In this document: one piece after another, positions 8,555 to 16,013 of the stretch
Position numbering within the stretch: the first letter of the stretch is position 1
Layout of the letters: each line of letters starts with the position of its first letter
Source of the DNA: Polynucleobacter sp. UBA962
GTDB taxonomy: Bacteria; Pseudomonadota; Gammaproteobacteria; Burkholderiales; Burkholderiaceae
Assembly: GCA_002292975.1 (NCBI GenBank)
Contig: DBCI01000108.1
Coordinates: 10,765 to 27,356, forward strand
DNA: 16,592 nt
Direction: 5' to 3'
Notes under the pieces: model-generated
Database searches by the model: none
What the model was told of the DNA's origin: nothing
Seen by the model: only the letters and a program-made list of their open reading frames with translations
Program-made: the position numbers and the translations under genes

Positions 8555-9417
8555 CTGAGCGGATCGATTCGCATGGAGTAATCGATCGCCTGAATGTCTT
8601 TTGTTAGTTTACCAATTGAAATACGATCGACCCCGGTTGAAGCGATTGCTTTGATTTGATCGATGCTTACTCCTCCGGAGGCCTCTAGTTGTGCGCGACC
8701 CGCATTCATTTTGACCGCTTGACGCATTTGTTCAAGAGAGAAGTTATCAATTAAGATACTCGTAGCCCCAGCCGACAGGGCCTCTTCTAACTCGGCGATA
8801 CTTTCAACCTCAATCTGAACTTCTACTCCAGCATGTAAGGCATCTGCAGCTTTTAAAGCAGCCGTAATACTGCCGGCAGCAGCGATGTGATTCTCTTTAA
8901 TTAATATTCCATCCCAAAGAGCCATGCGTTGATTCTGGCCATGACCAACTCGGACCGCGTATTTTTGAGCCTGACGAAGACCTGGTAGTGTTTTTCGGGT
9001 ATCTAATATGGCACACCCCTTTGGGTTGGGACTGGCTCCAGCACTCGCATCAACATATTGACGAGTAATGGTAGCTGTAAAAGAAAGGGTTTGTAAAAAG
9101 TTCATGGCAGGGCGCTCCGCACTCAGTAGGGCACGCGCATTCGCATCAATTTCACAAACCGTCGTATTGGCTTGCATCCATTCGCCTTCCTGATGAAGCC
9201 AGCGAATCACCGCGCTTGAATCTAAAACCAGAAAAACAGCCTCAAACCAAGCAATGCCACACAAGACAGCCTCTTGGCGAACAATTAATTTGGCATGCGC
9301 TCGTCGATTTGCAGGAACTAACTGAGCAGTCCAGTCTCCCGTACCAAGATCCTCTGTTAAAGCATCACGCACATTGCGAGTAATCGCTTGAGAAAGGGAT
9401 TCGTTTTGCTCAAACAT
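8551..9417 (-). CDS. nadC: Nicotinate-nucleotide pyrophosphorylase (quinolinate phosphoribosyltransferase)
   Basis: NadC converts quinolinate and PRPP to nicotinate mononucleotide, CO2 and pyrophosphate, the step after NadA. The 288-residue protein has [12 protein letters not shown] (19-30), [14 protein letters not shown] (99-112, R102), [11 protein letters not shown] (138-148, R141, K142), KYAVRVG (152-158), ILIKENH (171-177, K174), IEVES (202-206), LIDNF (222-226) and EASGGV (245-250). The usual NHR of this loop reads NQR here (N162-Q163-R164), so a commonly cited quinolinate-contacting histidine is a glutamine. It follows nadA on the same strand after 11 bp; those 11 bp contain no Shine-Dalgarno sequence, so translation may depend on coupling. 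Its stop overlaps the end of nadB. Confidence 0.95.
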   Translation of the reverse strand: MFEQNESLSQAITRNVRDALTEDLGTGDWTAQLVPANRRAHAKLIVRQEAVLCGIAWFEAVFLVLDSSAVIRWLHQEGEWMQANTTVCEIDANARALLSAERPAMNFLQTLSFTATITRQYVDASAGASPNPKGCAILDTRKTLPGLRQAQKYAVRVGHGQNQRMALWDGILIKENHIAAAGSITAALKAADALHAGVEVQIEVESIAELEEALSAGATSILIDNFSLEQMRQAVKMNAGRAQLEASGGVSIDQIKAIASTGVDRISIGKLTKDIQAIDYSMRIDPLS

Positions 9418-9428
9418 AAAGGGAAAAA

Positions 9429-10565
9429 CTAAGCAGCACCAATATTTTTTATAAAGCCGTGCTGTGCTTTTGCCAAAAGCTCGGGGTGGGCACTGGTAAA
9501 GCTAAGCATTCGTTCAATGCACCCTAAGGCTTTTGTCCGTATAGTTTCTTCGATCAAAATCTCACCAGTTTGCTTTTCAAGGCAATCCAATATTCCGCGG
9601 AGCCCATTCATGGCCATCCACGGGCAATTGGCACAACTCTTACACGTGGCACTTTCGCCAGCCGTGGGCGCAGCGATTAATTTTTTACCAGGGGCCAGTT
9701 GGCGCATCCGATGCAAAATACCCTGATCAGTAGCAACAATAAATTCATTTGCCTTACCATCAACTACAGCTTTAATCATGGCAGAGGTTGAGCCTACAAC
9801 ATCCGCTTGATCAACCACGTGTTGAGGAGACTCGGGATGAACTAGGACCAGGGCATTTGGATGCTTCTTACGCATCGCAGCTAACTCAGTAGCTTTGAAC
9901 TCATCGTGCACAATGCACGCTCCATTCCAGAGCAGCATATCGGCTCCGGTTTGCTCTTGGATATAACGACCCAGATGGCGATCTGGAGCCCACAAAATTG
10001 TTTTACCTTGCTGATCTAAGTGATGCGCAATTGCAAGCGCACATGAGCTGGTAACCATCCAGTCGGCCTGCGCTTTAACAGCTGCACTGGTATTAGCGTA
10101 GACTACCGTTGTTCGATCTGGATGTGCTTCTTTAAACTGACGAAAATCTTCTGCTGGACACCCCAGATCAAGCGAGCACGTTGCCTCTCGGTCAGGCATA
10201 AACACCCGTTTTTCAGGACTCAGAATTTTTGCAGTTTCACCCATAAAACGGACACCAGCAACAATCAGGTTTTGGGCAGGATGGTTTTTGCCAAAGCGCG
10301 CCATCTCCAAAGAGTCAGAAACAAAGCCGCCAGTTTCATGCGCTAGATCTTGAATATCACCATCGACGTAATAATGCGCAACAATCGCCGCATTCTTGGA
10401 GCGAAGTAATTGCTTAATTCGACCAATCGTAGCTTCTTTCTCATCGGGCAAGAGAGGGGCAGGTGTTTTTGCCCATGCTTGAGCGATACAGGTTGTTCCA
10501 GAAGCATCTTGCTGTGGAAAGTCAAAGAACGCACCAGGGTTTTTGTGATCAATTACTTCAGTCAT
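9429..10565 (-). CDS. nadA: Quinolinate synthase
   Basis: NadA condenses iminoaspartate with dihydroxyacetone phosphate to quinolinate using an oxygen-sensitive [4Fe-4S] cluster. By alignment from memory with E. coli NadA, the ligands should be C130 ([10 protein letters not shown]), C217 ([11 protein letters not shown]) and C314 (the last Cys of [15 protein letters not shown]). Other hallmarks are [20 protein letters not shown] (61-80), SDSLEMARF (83-91), [12 protein letters not shown] (154-165), [10 protein letters not shown] (192-201), HPESP (243-247) and GSTSAM (258-263). Length (378) is normal for the longer proteobacterial form. It is the first gene of the nadA-nadC unit and diverges from panD. 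A weak sigma70-like pair on the minus strand (TTGATC, complement of 10596-10601; TAAGAT, complement of 10572-10577) would give an almost leaderless message; I do not rely on it. Confidence 0.96.
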   Translation of the reverse strand: MTEVIDHKNPGAFFDFPQQDASGTTCIAQAWAKTPAPLLPDEKEATIGRIKQLLRSKNAAIVAHYYVDGDIQDLAHETGGFVSDSLEMARFGKNHPAQNLIVAGVRFMGETAKILSPEKRVFMPDREATCSLDLGCPAEDFRQFKEAHPDRTTVVYANTSAAVKAQADWMVTSSCALAIAHHLDQQGKTILWAPDRHLGRYIQEQTGADMLLWNGACIVHDEFKATELAAMRKKHPNALVLVHPESPQHVVDQADVVGSTSAMIKAVVDGKANEFIVATDQGILHRMRQLAPGKKLIAAPTAGESATCKSCANCPWMAMNGLRGILDCLEKQTGEILIEETIRTKALGCIERMLSFTSAHPELLAKAQHGFIKNIGAA

Positions 10566-10625
10566 CTCGAAATCTTAACCTGCAATTGCTTTAGGGATCA
10601 AATTGTGCCCTTATAGGGGATTTAT
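10566..10625. promoter_or_regulatory. Divergent nadA/panD intergenic region with panD ribosome site
   Basis: These 60 bp must hold the start signals of both nadA (left) and panD (right), unless panD is read from elsewhere. A good Shine-Dalgarno AGGGGA lies at 10615-10620, five bases before the panD ATG. It sits inside a small dyad (CCCT 10608-10611, AGGG 10615-10618). GCAATTGC at 10582-10589 is a perfect 8-bp palindrome near the middle. Promoter boxes are weak on both strands. Confidence 0.5.
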
Positions 10626-10994
10626 ATGAAACGCATCATGCTCTTGGCTAAACTTCATCGGGTAGTGGTGACCGAAGCCGATCTGCATTACGAGGGATCC
10701 TGTGGGATTGATGAAGATCTGATGGACGCGGCTGACATGCGGGAATATGAAAAGATTGAGCTCTACAACATTAATAATGGCGAGCGTTTTTCAACCTACA
10801 TCATCAAGGCAAAACGTGGCTCTGGGGCAATTTCCTTAAACGGAGCGGCTGCGCGTAAGGCGCATGTGGGTGACCACTTGATTATTTGTACCTATGGGCC
10901 AGTCGATGATGACCAATCAAAGTTACACTCACCCAAGGTTATTTTGGTCGACGATAAGAATCGTACTAAAGAGATAAAAAAGATTACTGTTTAA
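10626..10994 (+). CDS. panD: Aspartate 1-decarboxylase proenzyme
   Basis: PanD is a pyruvoyl enzyme that decarboxylates L-aspartate to beta-alanine for pantothenate and coenzyme A. The 122-residue proenzyme has the self-cleavage site Gly24-Ser25 in HYEGSCGID; cleavage there makes the small beta chain and the pyruvoyl-bearing alpha chain. Other family marks are [12 protein letters not shown] (9-20), [14 protein letters not shown] (47-60, with the conserved Tyr and Arg region), [13 protein letters not shown] (66-78) and [10 protein letters not shown] (82-91). Start choice is supported by AGGGGA five bases upstream. It diverges from nadA, so the two pathways that draw on aspartate share one short control region. 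It converges on the phosphohexomutase gene with a four-base overlap. Confidence 0.97.
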   Translation: MKRIMLLAKLHRVVVTEADLHYEGSCGIDEDLMDAADMREYEKIELYNINNGERFSTYIIKAKRGSGAISLNGAAARKAHVGDHLIICTYGPVDDDQSKLHSPKVILVDDKNRTKEIKKITV

Positions 10995-12376
10995 AACGGT
11001 AGCTTTGCATCAGGCTTCACAGCCAATAGGGCTCTCTTAAATTCCCTCTGGATTCGCTGAATTGCTTCTTCGGAATCTGCCTCAAAACGTAAGACCACAA
11101 TCGGAGTGGTATTCGACGGTCTCGCTAAACCAAAGCCATCGGCATATTCCACCCGAACACCATCAATGGTGTTGATGGACTGAGAGCTTGGGAACTGCGG
11201 ATTCGCTTTTATCTTATCAAGTAGGATGAAGGCCTCGCCTTCAGCGCAGGGTAGTTGTAGTTCAGGGGTACAAATTGCATTAGGTAAGGCATTTAGTACT
11301 TCGCTAGGGTTAGCCACTTTACTCAGGATCTCTAGTAGACGAGCGCCGGTATAAAGCCCATCATCAAAGCCAAACCATCGATCCTTAAAGAATATATGCC
11401 CACTCATTTCACCTGCTAGAGGTGCGCCAGTCTCCTTGAGCTTAGCCTTCACTAGGGAGTGACCTGTTTTCCACATCAGCGCTTGACCACCGTGTTGCTC
11501 GATCCAAGGAGCTAGATTACGAGTGCACTTAACGTCATAAATAATTTGCCCATTGGGGTGGCGGGTTAGAACATCTTTGGCAAACAACATCATTTGTCGA
11601 TCTGGGAAGATCACTTGGCCATCTTTGGTCACCACACCTAAACGATCAGCGTCCCCATCAAAGGCTAAGCCCAACTCATTATCCGTGCTAGCGAGATTGC
11701 GGATCAGGTCTTGCAGATTCTCAAGATGGGCTGGATCAGGATGATGATTGGGGAAATTGCCATCAACTTCACAAAAGAGTTCCTGAACATCGCAGCCTAG
11801 CGCTCTGAACAGCTCTCCAGCAAAAGCGCCACCCACACCATTGCCGCAATCGACTGCAATCTTCATGGGTCTAGCAAGGCGAACATCACCCACAATGTAT
11901 TTAAGGTACTGGGGGAAAATATTAAAGGTGGAGCGCTGACCAGTCCCCTGATGAAAATGCTCACCCTCAATTTGTTTGCGCAAACTCTGAATCTGTTCAC
12001 CATAAATGGCCGCACCACCCAGAATCATTTTGAACCCGTTGTAGTTCGGGGGATTGTGACTACCCGTAATCATGATTCCGGATTTGGGCTGGATGCTACC
12101 TAAAGTTTGGTTAGCAGCAAAGTAAACCATGGGGGTAGCTACCATCCCTAAATCAATCACATTGATACCCGTTGAGAGAAGGCCATTGCTTAAGGCTTCG
12201 ATGAGTTGAGGGCCAGAGAGACGACCATCGCGCCCAATCACTACCTCGGTCTCACCCAGGTCACGCATTTGACTACCAAATGCTTGACCAATAGCGTAAG
12301 CAATTTCAGGATTTAGAGTTTCATTAATAATGCCGCGGATATCGTAGGCTTTAAAGATAGAGGCGGGAACATTCAT
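10991..12376 (-). CDS. Phosphomannomutase/phosphoglucomutase
   Basis: This is an alpha-D-phosphohexomutase interconverting mannose or glucose 6- and 1-phosphates, feeding GDP-mannose or UDP-glucose for LPS, exopolysaccharide and nucleotide sugars. All four family sites are visible: phosphoserine S106 in [13 protein letters not shown]; Mg2+ loop D240-x-D242-x-D244 in DGDADR; sugar-specificity loop GEMSGH (322-327), the form seen in bifunctional PMM/PGM enzymes of the AlgC/ManB type; and the phosphate loop R419-P-S-N-T-T. The 461-residue length agrees with AlgC. It starts 4 bp after the pgi stop (TAA GTCT ATG), so the two form a minus-strand operon with linked hexose-phosphate roles. Its stop overlaps panD. 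Substrate preference cannot be fixed from sequence, so I leave the symbol blank (manB, algC or pgm are all used). Confidence 0.93.
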   Translation of the reverse strand: MNVPASIFKAYDIRGIINETLNPEIAYAIGQAFGSQMRDLGETEVVIGRDGRLSGPQLIEALSNGLLSTGINVIDLGMVATPMVYFAANQTLGSIQPKSGIMITGSHNPPNYNGFKMILGGAAIYGEQIQSLRKQIEGEHFHQGTGQRSTFNIFPQYLKYIVGDVRLARPMKIAVDCGNGVGGAFAGELFRALGCDVQELFCEVDGNFPNHHPDPAHLENLQDLIRNLASTDNELGLAFDGDADRLGVVTKDGQVIFPDRQMMLFAKDVLTRHPNGQIIYDVKCTRNLAPWIEQHGGQALMWKTGHSLVKAKLKETGAPLAGEMSGHIFFKDRWFGFDDGLYTGARLLEILSKVANPSEVLNALPNAICTPELQLPCAEGEAFILLDKIKANPQFPSSQSINTIDGVRVEYADGFGLARPSNTTPIVVLRFEADSEEAIQRIQREFKRALLAVKPDAKLPF

Positions 12377-12380
12377 AGAC

Positions 12381-13889
12381 TTACTTTTTCAGAAACTCAA
12401 TTCGGCTAGCGGTAACACCATCAAAGGCATCGCTATTAAATGGCGCATCACTTTTTAATGCATCTGCAATGGGCCGTGCTAAAACTTTACCAAGTTCGAC
12501 CCCAGGCTGGTCAAAGGAGTTAAGGTTCCAAAGCGCACCCAAGCAAAATGCACGATGTTCATAGAGGGCCAGTAGTGCTCCCAAGTGATAAGCATCTAAC
12601 TTGGGCAGCATGATTAAATTACTGGGCCTTTTGCCGGCGTAACTCAAATTTGGATCCGTCGACTGTTTGCCATGGGCTAGCGCTTGGGCTTGAGCCAGAC
12701 AGTTCGCTAGTAGGGCGTTGTGATGCTCCTGAGCCTCAGGCAGGGTGCTCATTGCTGCTTTGACGGCAATGAAATCCACTGGAATGACCTCAGGTCCTTG
12801 ATGTAGGAGTTGAAAGTAGGAATGTTGTGCGTTGGTACCAGCACTGCCGAATACCGTTGGAGAGCTGACTTTTACAAAATTACCTTGTCGATCAACACTC
12901 TTACCATTACTTTCCATGTCTAACTGTTGCAGCCAGAATGGAAAAAGTTCTAAGGCGTGCGCATAAGGAACTACAGCATAGGACTTAGAGTGATGTTTGC
13001 CTTGCTGATAAAAAAGAGCAAGAGCCAGTAAGCAGGGTAGGTTTTGATGGATCGCTGCACTAGCAAAGTGCTGATCCATGGCATTGGCGCCTGACAAAAA
13101 TTGTTTGAAGATATCAAAGCCATATTGCAAGGCAATCGGCAGTCCAACGGCAGACCATACTGAAAAGCGACCACCCACCCAATCCCAAAATGGGTAAATA
13201 TTCTCCTTCTGAATACCAAATGATTCTGCTGCCTTGGTATTGCTGGTGATTGCAAATAAGGAGTTCTGAATTTGGGACGAGGTAAGATTTTTGGCTTTAA
13301 ACCAGTTGATGATAGTCTTTGCATTCAGCATGGTTTCTGCGGTGCTAAAGGATTTAGACACAATCAATACCTTAGTGCTATTCGCTTGGGCACGTTCCAA
13401 AATATGGCTTAGTTCAGCACTATCGATATTGGCAGCAAAATGAACCCGCATACTCCGATTTGTTTTGTTCGTGGAGTGAGCCAAGGCCTGAACGGCAAGG
13501 CGCGGACCAAAATCGGAACCACCAATCCCAATATGAATTAAATCGGTCACACCGACCCATTTATTACATAGACCATCAATACGTTGCCACACATCTGCGA
13601 TTGCTGGCATGACATCCTGTCCGAGATGAAGTACTGGACTTTTATCGAGATTACGAAGGGCGGTATGTAAAGCAGGACGATGTTCAGATGTATTGACGAG
13701 GCCTCCCGTTAATAAATCCTTAATTTGTCCCTGCAGACCAATTTGATCCGCTTTTGCAAATAAGCGACCCCATTCTTTTTGATCGATTCCTTGATAGGCT
13801 AGATCAAGGGTCAAGCCCGCCGCGTGCAATGAACCAAAAACAGCGTTGCAGGGGTTGAGATGATCGCCAAGACCGGACTGAGTAGACAT
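12381..13889 (-). CDS. pgi: Glucose-6-phosphate isomerase
   Basis: Pgi interconverts glucose 6-phosphate and fructose 6-phosphate in the cytoplasm. Both family signatures are present: DWVGGRFSVWSAVGLPIAL (236-254) and the C-terminal GALWNLNSFDQPGVELGK (451-468). The sugar-phosphate sites are IGIGGSDFGPRLA (120-132) and VSKSFSTAETMLNAK (177-191). Catalytic residues by comparison with E. coli are E326 (in ESNGK), H356 (in TNAQHSYFQ) and K468. At 502 residues it is shorter than the roughly 550 of enterobacterial Pgi, mainly at the N-terminus, but no motif is lost. It is the first gene of a two-gene unit with the phosphohexomutase. The ATG at 13889 has no strong Shine-Dalgarno sequence. The 83-bp gap to the divergent oxidoreductase gene should contain its promoter. 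Confidence 0.95.
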   Translation of the reverse strand: MSTQSGLGDHLNPCNAVFGSLHAAGLTLDLAYQGIDQKEWGRLFAKADQIGLQGQIKDLLTGGLVNTSEHRPALHTALRNLDKSPVLHLGQDVMPAIADVWQRIDGLCNKWVGVTDLIHIGIGGSDFGPRLAVQALAHSTNKTNRSMRVHFAANIDSAELSHILERAQANSTKVLIVSKSFSTAETMLNAKTIINWFKAKNLTSSQIQNSLFAITSNTKAAESFGIQKENIYPFWDWVGGRFSVWSAVGLPIALQYGFDIFKQFLSGANAMDQHFASAAIHQNLPCLLALALFYQQGKHHSKSYAVVPYAHALELFPFWLQQLDMESNGKSVDRQGNFVKVSSPTVFGSAGTNAQHSYFQLLHQGPEVIPVDFIAVKAAMSTLPEAQEHHNALLANCLAQAQALAHGKQSTDPNLSYAGKRPSNLIMLPKLDAYHLGALLALYEHRAFCLGALWNLNSFDQPGVELGKVLARPIADALKSDAPFNSDAFDGVTASRIEFLKK

Positions 13890-13972
13890 GAGTCGATTTT
13901 ATCAACAAGCCCCTTAAAAGCCTATTTAAGTCTGAAGTGTTACGATTTTGGCTTAATAAACAACAGATCAAT

Positions 13973-15088
13973 ATGGAACGATTAGATTGTGTCGTGGTTG
14001 GAGCAGGCGTTGTTGGCTTAGCAATCGCCCGAGAGATGGCGTTGCAGGGTCATGAGACCATCATCTTGGAGCGTGAGGCATCATTTGGAACCATTAGTAG
14101 CGCTAGAAATAGCGAGGTGATCCATGCGGGCATTTACTACCCAAAAGATTCTCTGAAGGCCAAATTCTGTGTAGAGGGTAATCGCCTTTTGTATGAGTAT
14201 TGTCGCGACCATCAGGTAGGCACCCAACGTTACGGTAAATTAATTGTTGCCAGTGACCAAAAGCAGATCGATGCCTTAGAGGGACTTTTCTATAAGGCGC
14301 AACTCAATGAGGCTCGTGAGATCAGCATCATTTCTGGCAAAGAGGCAAAAACTTTGGAGCCCGATCTTAGGGTTGAGGCAGCCATTCTTTCTAAGACGTC
14401 TGGCATTGTTGATAGTCATGCTTATATGCTTTCGCTTCTAGGTGGATTTGAGGATACAGGCGGCATGGTTGCTTATTTATCACCCCTGATTCGGGCGACT
14501 GTTATTGCAGGTGGATTTGAACTGGAAGTAGGAGGTGCAGACGCAATGCGCCTACAAACAAAATATTTAATTAATTGCGCTGGAATGAGCGCTCCTGCCA
14601 TTGCCAAAAAGATTGAGGGCTTGTCTCCAGAAACAATTCCACAAGCTTATTTTGCGAAAGGTAATTATTTTTCACTCTCTGGTCGATCTCCGTTTCAGCA
14701 TTTGATCTACCCAATCCCGGAGCCCGGAGGTTTGGGAGTGCACTTAACCCTCGATATGGCAGGTCAAGCAAAGTTTGGCCCGGATGTGGAGTGGTTAGAG
14801 ATCAAATCGGAAGAGCAAATTAATTACGCCGTTGATCCTAAGCGAGGCGAGCGCTTTTATGAGGCAATCCGTCAGTATTGGCCAAACTTAAAAGATGGCG
14901 CACTGCAAGCCGATTATTCAGGGGTGAGGGCTAAGATTGTGTCGAAGGATCAAGCCGCTGGAGATTTCAGGATTGATGGTCCAGAGGAGCATCGCATCGA
15001 AGGACTCTATAACCTTTATGGCTTTGAATCACCCGCATTAACTTCAAGCCTTGCGATTGCTCGCCATCTCAAAAAGAGGGTGGCGTAA
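13973..15088 (+). CDS. FAD-dependent oxidoreductase, L-2-hydroxyglutarate oxidase (LhgO/L2HGDH)-like
   Basis: The product is a glutathione-reductase-fold flavoprotein of the DAAO superfamily. The N-terminus has the dinucleotide fold, VVVGAGVVGLAIAREMA (residues 7-23), with acidic E33 ending the second strand. The block RNSEVIHAGIYYP (45-57) followed by SLKAKFCVEGNRLLYEYC is the family hallmark; YNLYGFESPALTSSLAIARHL near the end closes the FAD site. These features fit the L-2-hydroxyglutarate dehydrogenase/oxidase family, which oxidises L-2-hydroxyglutarate to 2-oxoglutarate, but related members use other substrates and no gene context helps. I choose the ATG at 13973 (371 residues), because the glycine motif then lies where the family expects it; the frame stays open to a GTG at 13937. 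The stop is immediately followed by the convergent toxin stop. Confidence 0.85.
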   Translation: MERLDCVVVGAGVVGLAIAREMALQGHETIILEREASFGTISSARNSEVIHAGIYYPKDSLKAKFCVEGNRLLYEYCRDHQVGTQRYGKLIVASDQKQIDALEGLFYKAQLNEAREISIISGKEAKTLEPDLRVEAAILSKTSGIVDSHAYMLSLLGGFEDTGGMVAYLSPLIRATVIAGGFELEVGGADAMRLQTKYLINCAGMSAPAIAKKIEGLSPETIPQAYFAKGNYFSLSGRSPFQHLIYPIPEPGGLGVHLTLDMAGQAKFGPDVEWLEIKSEEQINYAVDPKRGERFYEAIRQYWPNLKDGALQADYSGVRAKIVSKDQAAGDFRIDGPEEHRIEGLYNLYGFESPALTSSLAIARHLKKRVA

Positions 15089-15496
15089 CTAATGCACCTC
15101 AAAAGGATTGAATAGTTTGACATTAAAGCGCTTGAAGTCTTTGATATTTCGAGTAACGATAATGAGCTTTGAGTGAATGGCAGTTGCAGCAATCATGGCA
15201 TCTTCATTGACCGTATCAGATTGGCGATGCATTATTTTTGCCCAGATCTTAAATCGGATTGCATCTAAGGGAAGAACTTGATTGGTGGCAATAATTTGAT
15301 TGAGCCATGTTTCTAGCTCTATAGCTTTTTGCTGATTCTGTTCCCGAGTTAACTCTATACCCGCTTGAATCTCTCCAATCGATACAGCCGAAACAAATAG
15401 ATTGGATGACGGTATTGTTTTGATCCAAGCTAAAACAGCCACGTGTGGTTTGGGCTTGCGCAGCTCAGAAATGACATTGGTATCGAGAAGGTACAT
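15089..15496 (-). CDS. vapC: PIN-domain ribonuclease toxin (VapC/FitB type)
   Basis: This is the probable toxin of a type II toxin-antitoxin pair, a small metal-dependent RNase that cleaves RNA when its antitoxin is lost. The 135-residue protein has the PIN fold pattern: MYLLDTNVISELRKPKP with D5, an acidic E42 in SIGEIQAGIEL, acidic E98-D99 in NEDAMIAATA, and D120 in TRNIKDF. The LLDTNVISELRKP start and length are typical of the FitB/VapC subgroup. It starts 4 bp after the antitoxin stop, so it is second in the operon and probably translationally coupled. RNA targets (initiator tRNA in some VapC proteins) cannot be predicted. Its stop abuts the oxidoreductase stop with no spacer. Confidence 0.9.
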   Translation of the reverse strand: MYLLDTNVISELRKPKPHVAVLAWIKTIPSSNLFVSAVSIGEIQAGIELTREQNQQKAIELETWLNQIIATNQVLPLDAIRFKIWAKIMHRQSDTVNEDAMIAATAIHSKLIIVTRNIKDFKRFNVKLFNPFEVH

Positions 15497-15500
15497 GGAG

Positions 15501-15758
15501 TTAAATAGCCCTTGGCTTTCTTCGCTTACTTGCGCCGCGTTTTGGAATGACTAATTCAGCGTTTGCTTGGGGTGATAACAACAGATCCTTGAGGGAGGGC
15601 TGATGCGCCTGTTTGATTGCGAGCCATTGGTCAATGGGCACTAATACCGCAGTTTCTGCCCCATGCTTAGTAATAATTTGTGGTCCGTGATCCATGCATT
15701 CTTTCAGTAATTGACTAAATCGAGCTTTGGCGTCCTGGATTGGCCAGTGAATATTCAT
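15501..15758 (-). CDS. Phd/YefM-family antitoxin
   Basis: This is the partner antitoxin of the PIN toxin; it should neutralise it by binding and also repress their promoter. The 85-residue protein begins with the Phd/YefM DNA-binding fold, WPIQDAKARFSQLLKE (5-20), GPQIITKHGAETAVLVPID (25-43). The C-terminal tail is polar and very basic (KRGASKRRKPRAI, 73-85), consistent with the flexible toxin-binding segment of such proteins. A Shine-Dalgarno AAGGAA lies 8 bases before the ATG on the minus strand. Order antitoxin first, toxin second with a 4-bp gap is usual for these modules. Direct repeats just upstream are candidate binding sites. Confidence 0.88.
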   Translation of the reverse strand: MNIHWPIQDAKARFSQLLKECMDHGPQIITKHGAETAVLVPIDQWLAIKQAHQPSLKDLLLSPQANAELVIPKRGASKRRKPRAI

Positions 15759-15770
15759 CGTGAATTCCTT

Positions 15771-15819
15771 ATTCTGACTAGAATTCTGACTATTTTACCA
15801 GCACCCGCCGGATCGTCAC
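15771..15819 (-). promoter_or_regulatory. Toxin-antitoxin promoter with tandem operator repeats
   Basis: ATTCTGACTA occurs twice, at 15771-15780 and 15783-15792, a 12-bp period that would put both copies close to one helical face; between them lies the palindrome AGAATTCT (15780-15787). On the minus strand a -10-like TAAAAT (complement of 15792-15797) follows a -35-like GTGACG (complement of 15814-15819) with a 16-bp spacer. The repeats would overlap the -10 and transcript start, the expected place for autorepression by a Phd-type antitoxin. Repeats are seen directly; promoter and binding are inferred. Confidence 0.5.
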
Positions 15820-15899
15820 TCTAGCTAATGATTAATCAAGATTGGCATTACCGCTTTGTCAGAAAAGGACTAAAAGTAAAGGCAATTGGATTACCTCTT

Positions 15900-15905
15900 T
15901 ATAAT
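15900..15905 (+). promoter_or_regulatory. -10 element of the tRNA-Ser promoter
   Basis: A perfect TATAAT at 15900-15905 lies 12 bases before the mature 5' end of tRNA-Ser, so transcription would begin about six bases upstream of it. No good -35 box is visible at 16-18 bp spacing. Confidence 0.5.
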
Positions 15906-15917
15906 CAGACCTTCAAT

Positions 15918-16007
15918 GGAAGCGTGGCAGAGTGGTTGAATGCACCAGTCTTGAAAACTGGCGAGGATGAAAGTCCTCCGTGAGTTCGAATCTCACCGCT
16001 TCCGCCA
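15918..16007 (+). tRNA. tRNA-Ser (anticodon UGA)
   Basis: The 90-base gene folds as a class II tRNA. The acceptor stem GGAAGCG pairs with CGCTTCC, followed by discriminator G and an encoded CCA (16005-16007). The anticodon arm is CCAGT-CTTGAAA-ACTGG with anticodon TGA, reading UCA and other UCN serine codons. The long variable arm (GAGGA...TCCTC) is the mark of tRNA-Ser, and the T-arm is GTGAG-TTCGAAT-CTCAC. It ends only 6 bp before the convergent hemW stop. No duplicated 3' end (attachment site) is visible nearby. Confidence 0.97.
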
Positions 16008-16013
16008 TCTCTC

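Noticed and set aside
12971..13324. Second minus-strand frame (117 codons) inside pgi
   Set aside because: It is an offset frame within pgi; the pgi frame carries both family signatures through this stretch.
13937..13972. GTG start adding 12 residues to the FAD oxidoreductase
   Set aside because: The extension (LRFWLNKQQIN) is not family-like and moves the glycine motif away from the N-terminus; the ATG at 13973 fits better.
15918..16013. Integration attachment site at the tRNA-Ser 3' end
   Set aside because: I found no second copy of the tRNA 3' end and no integrase in the window.
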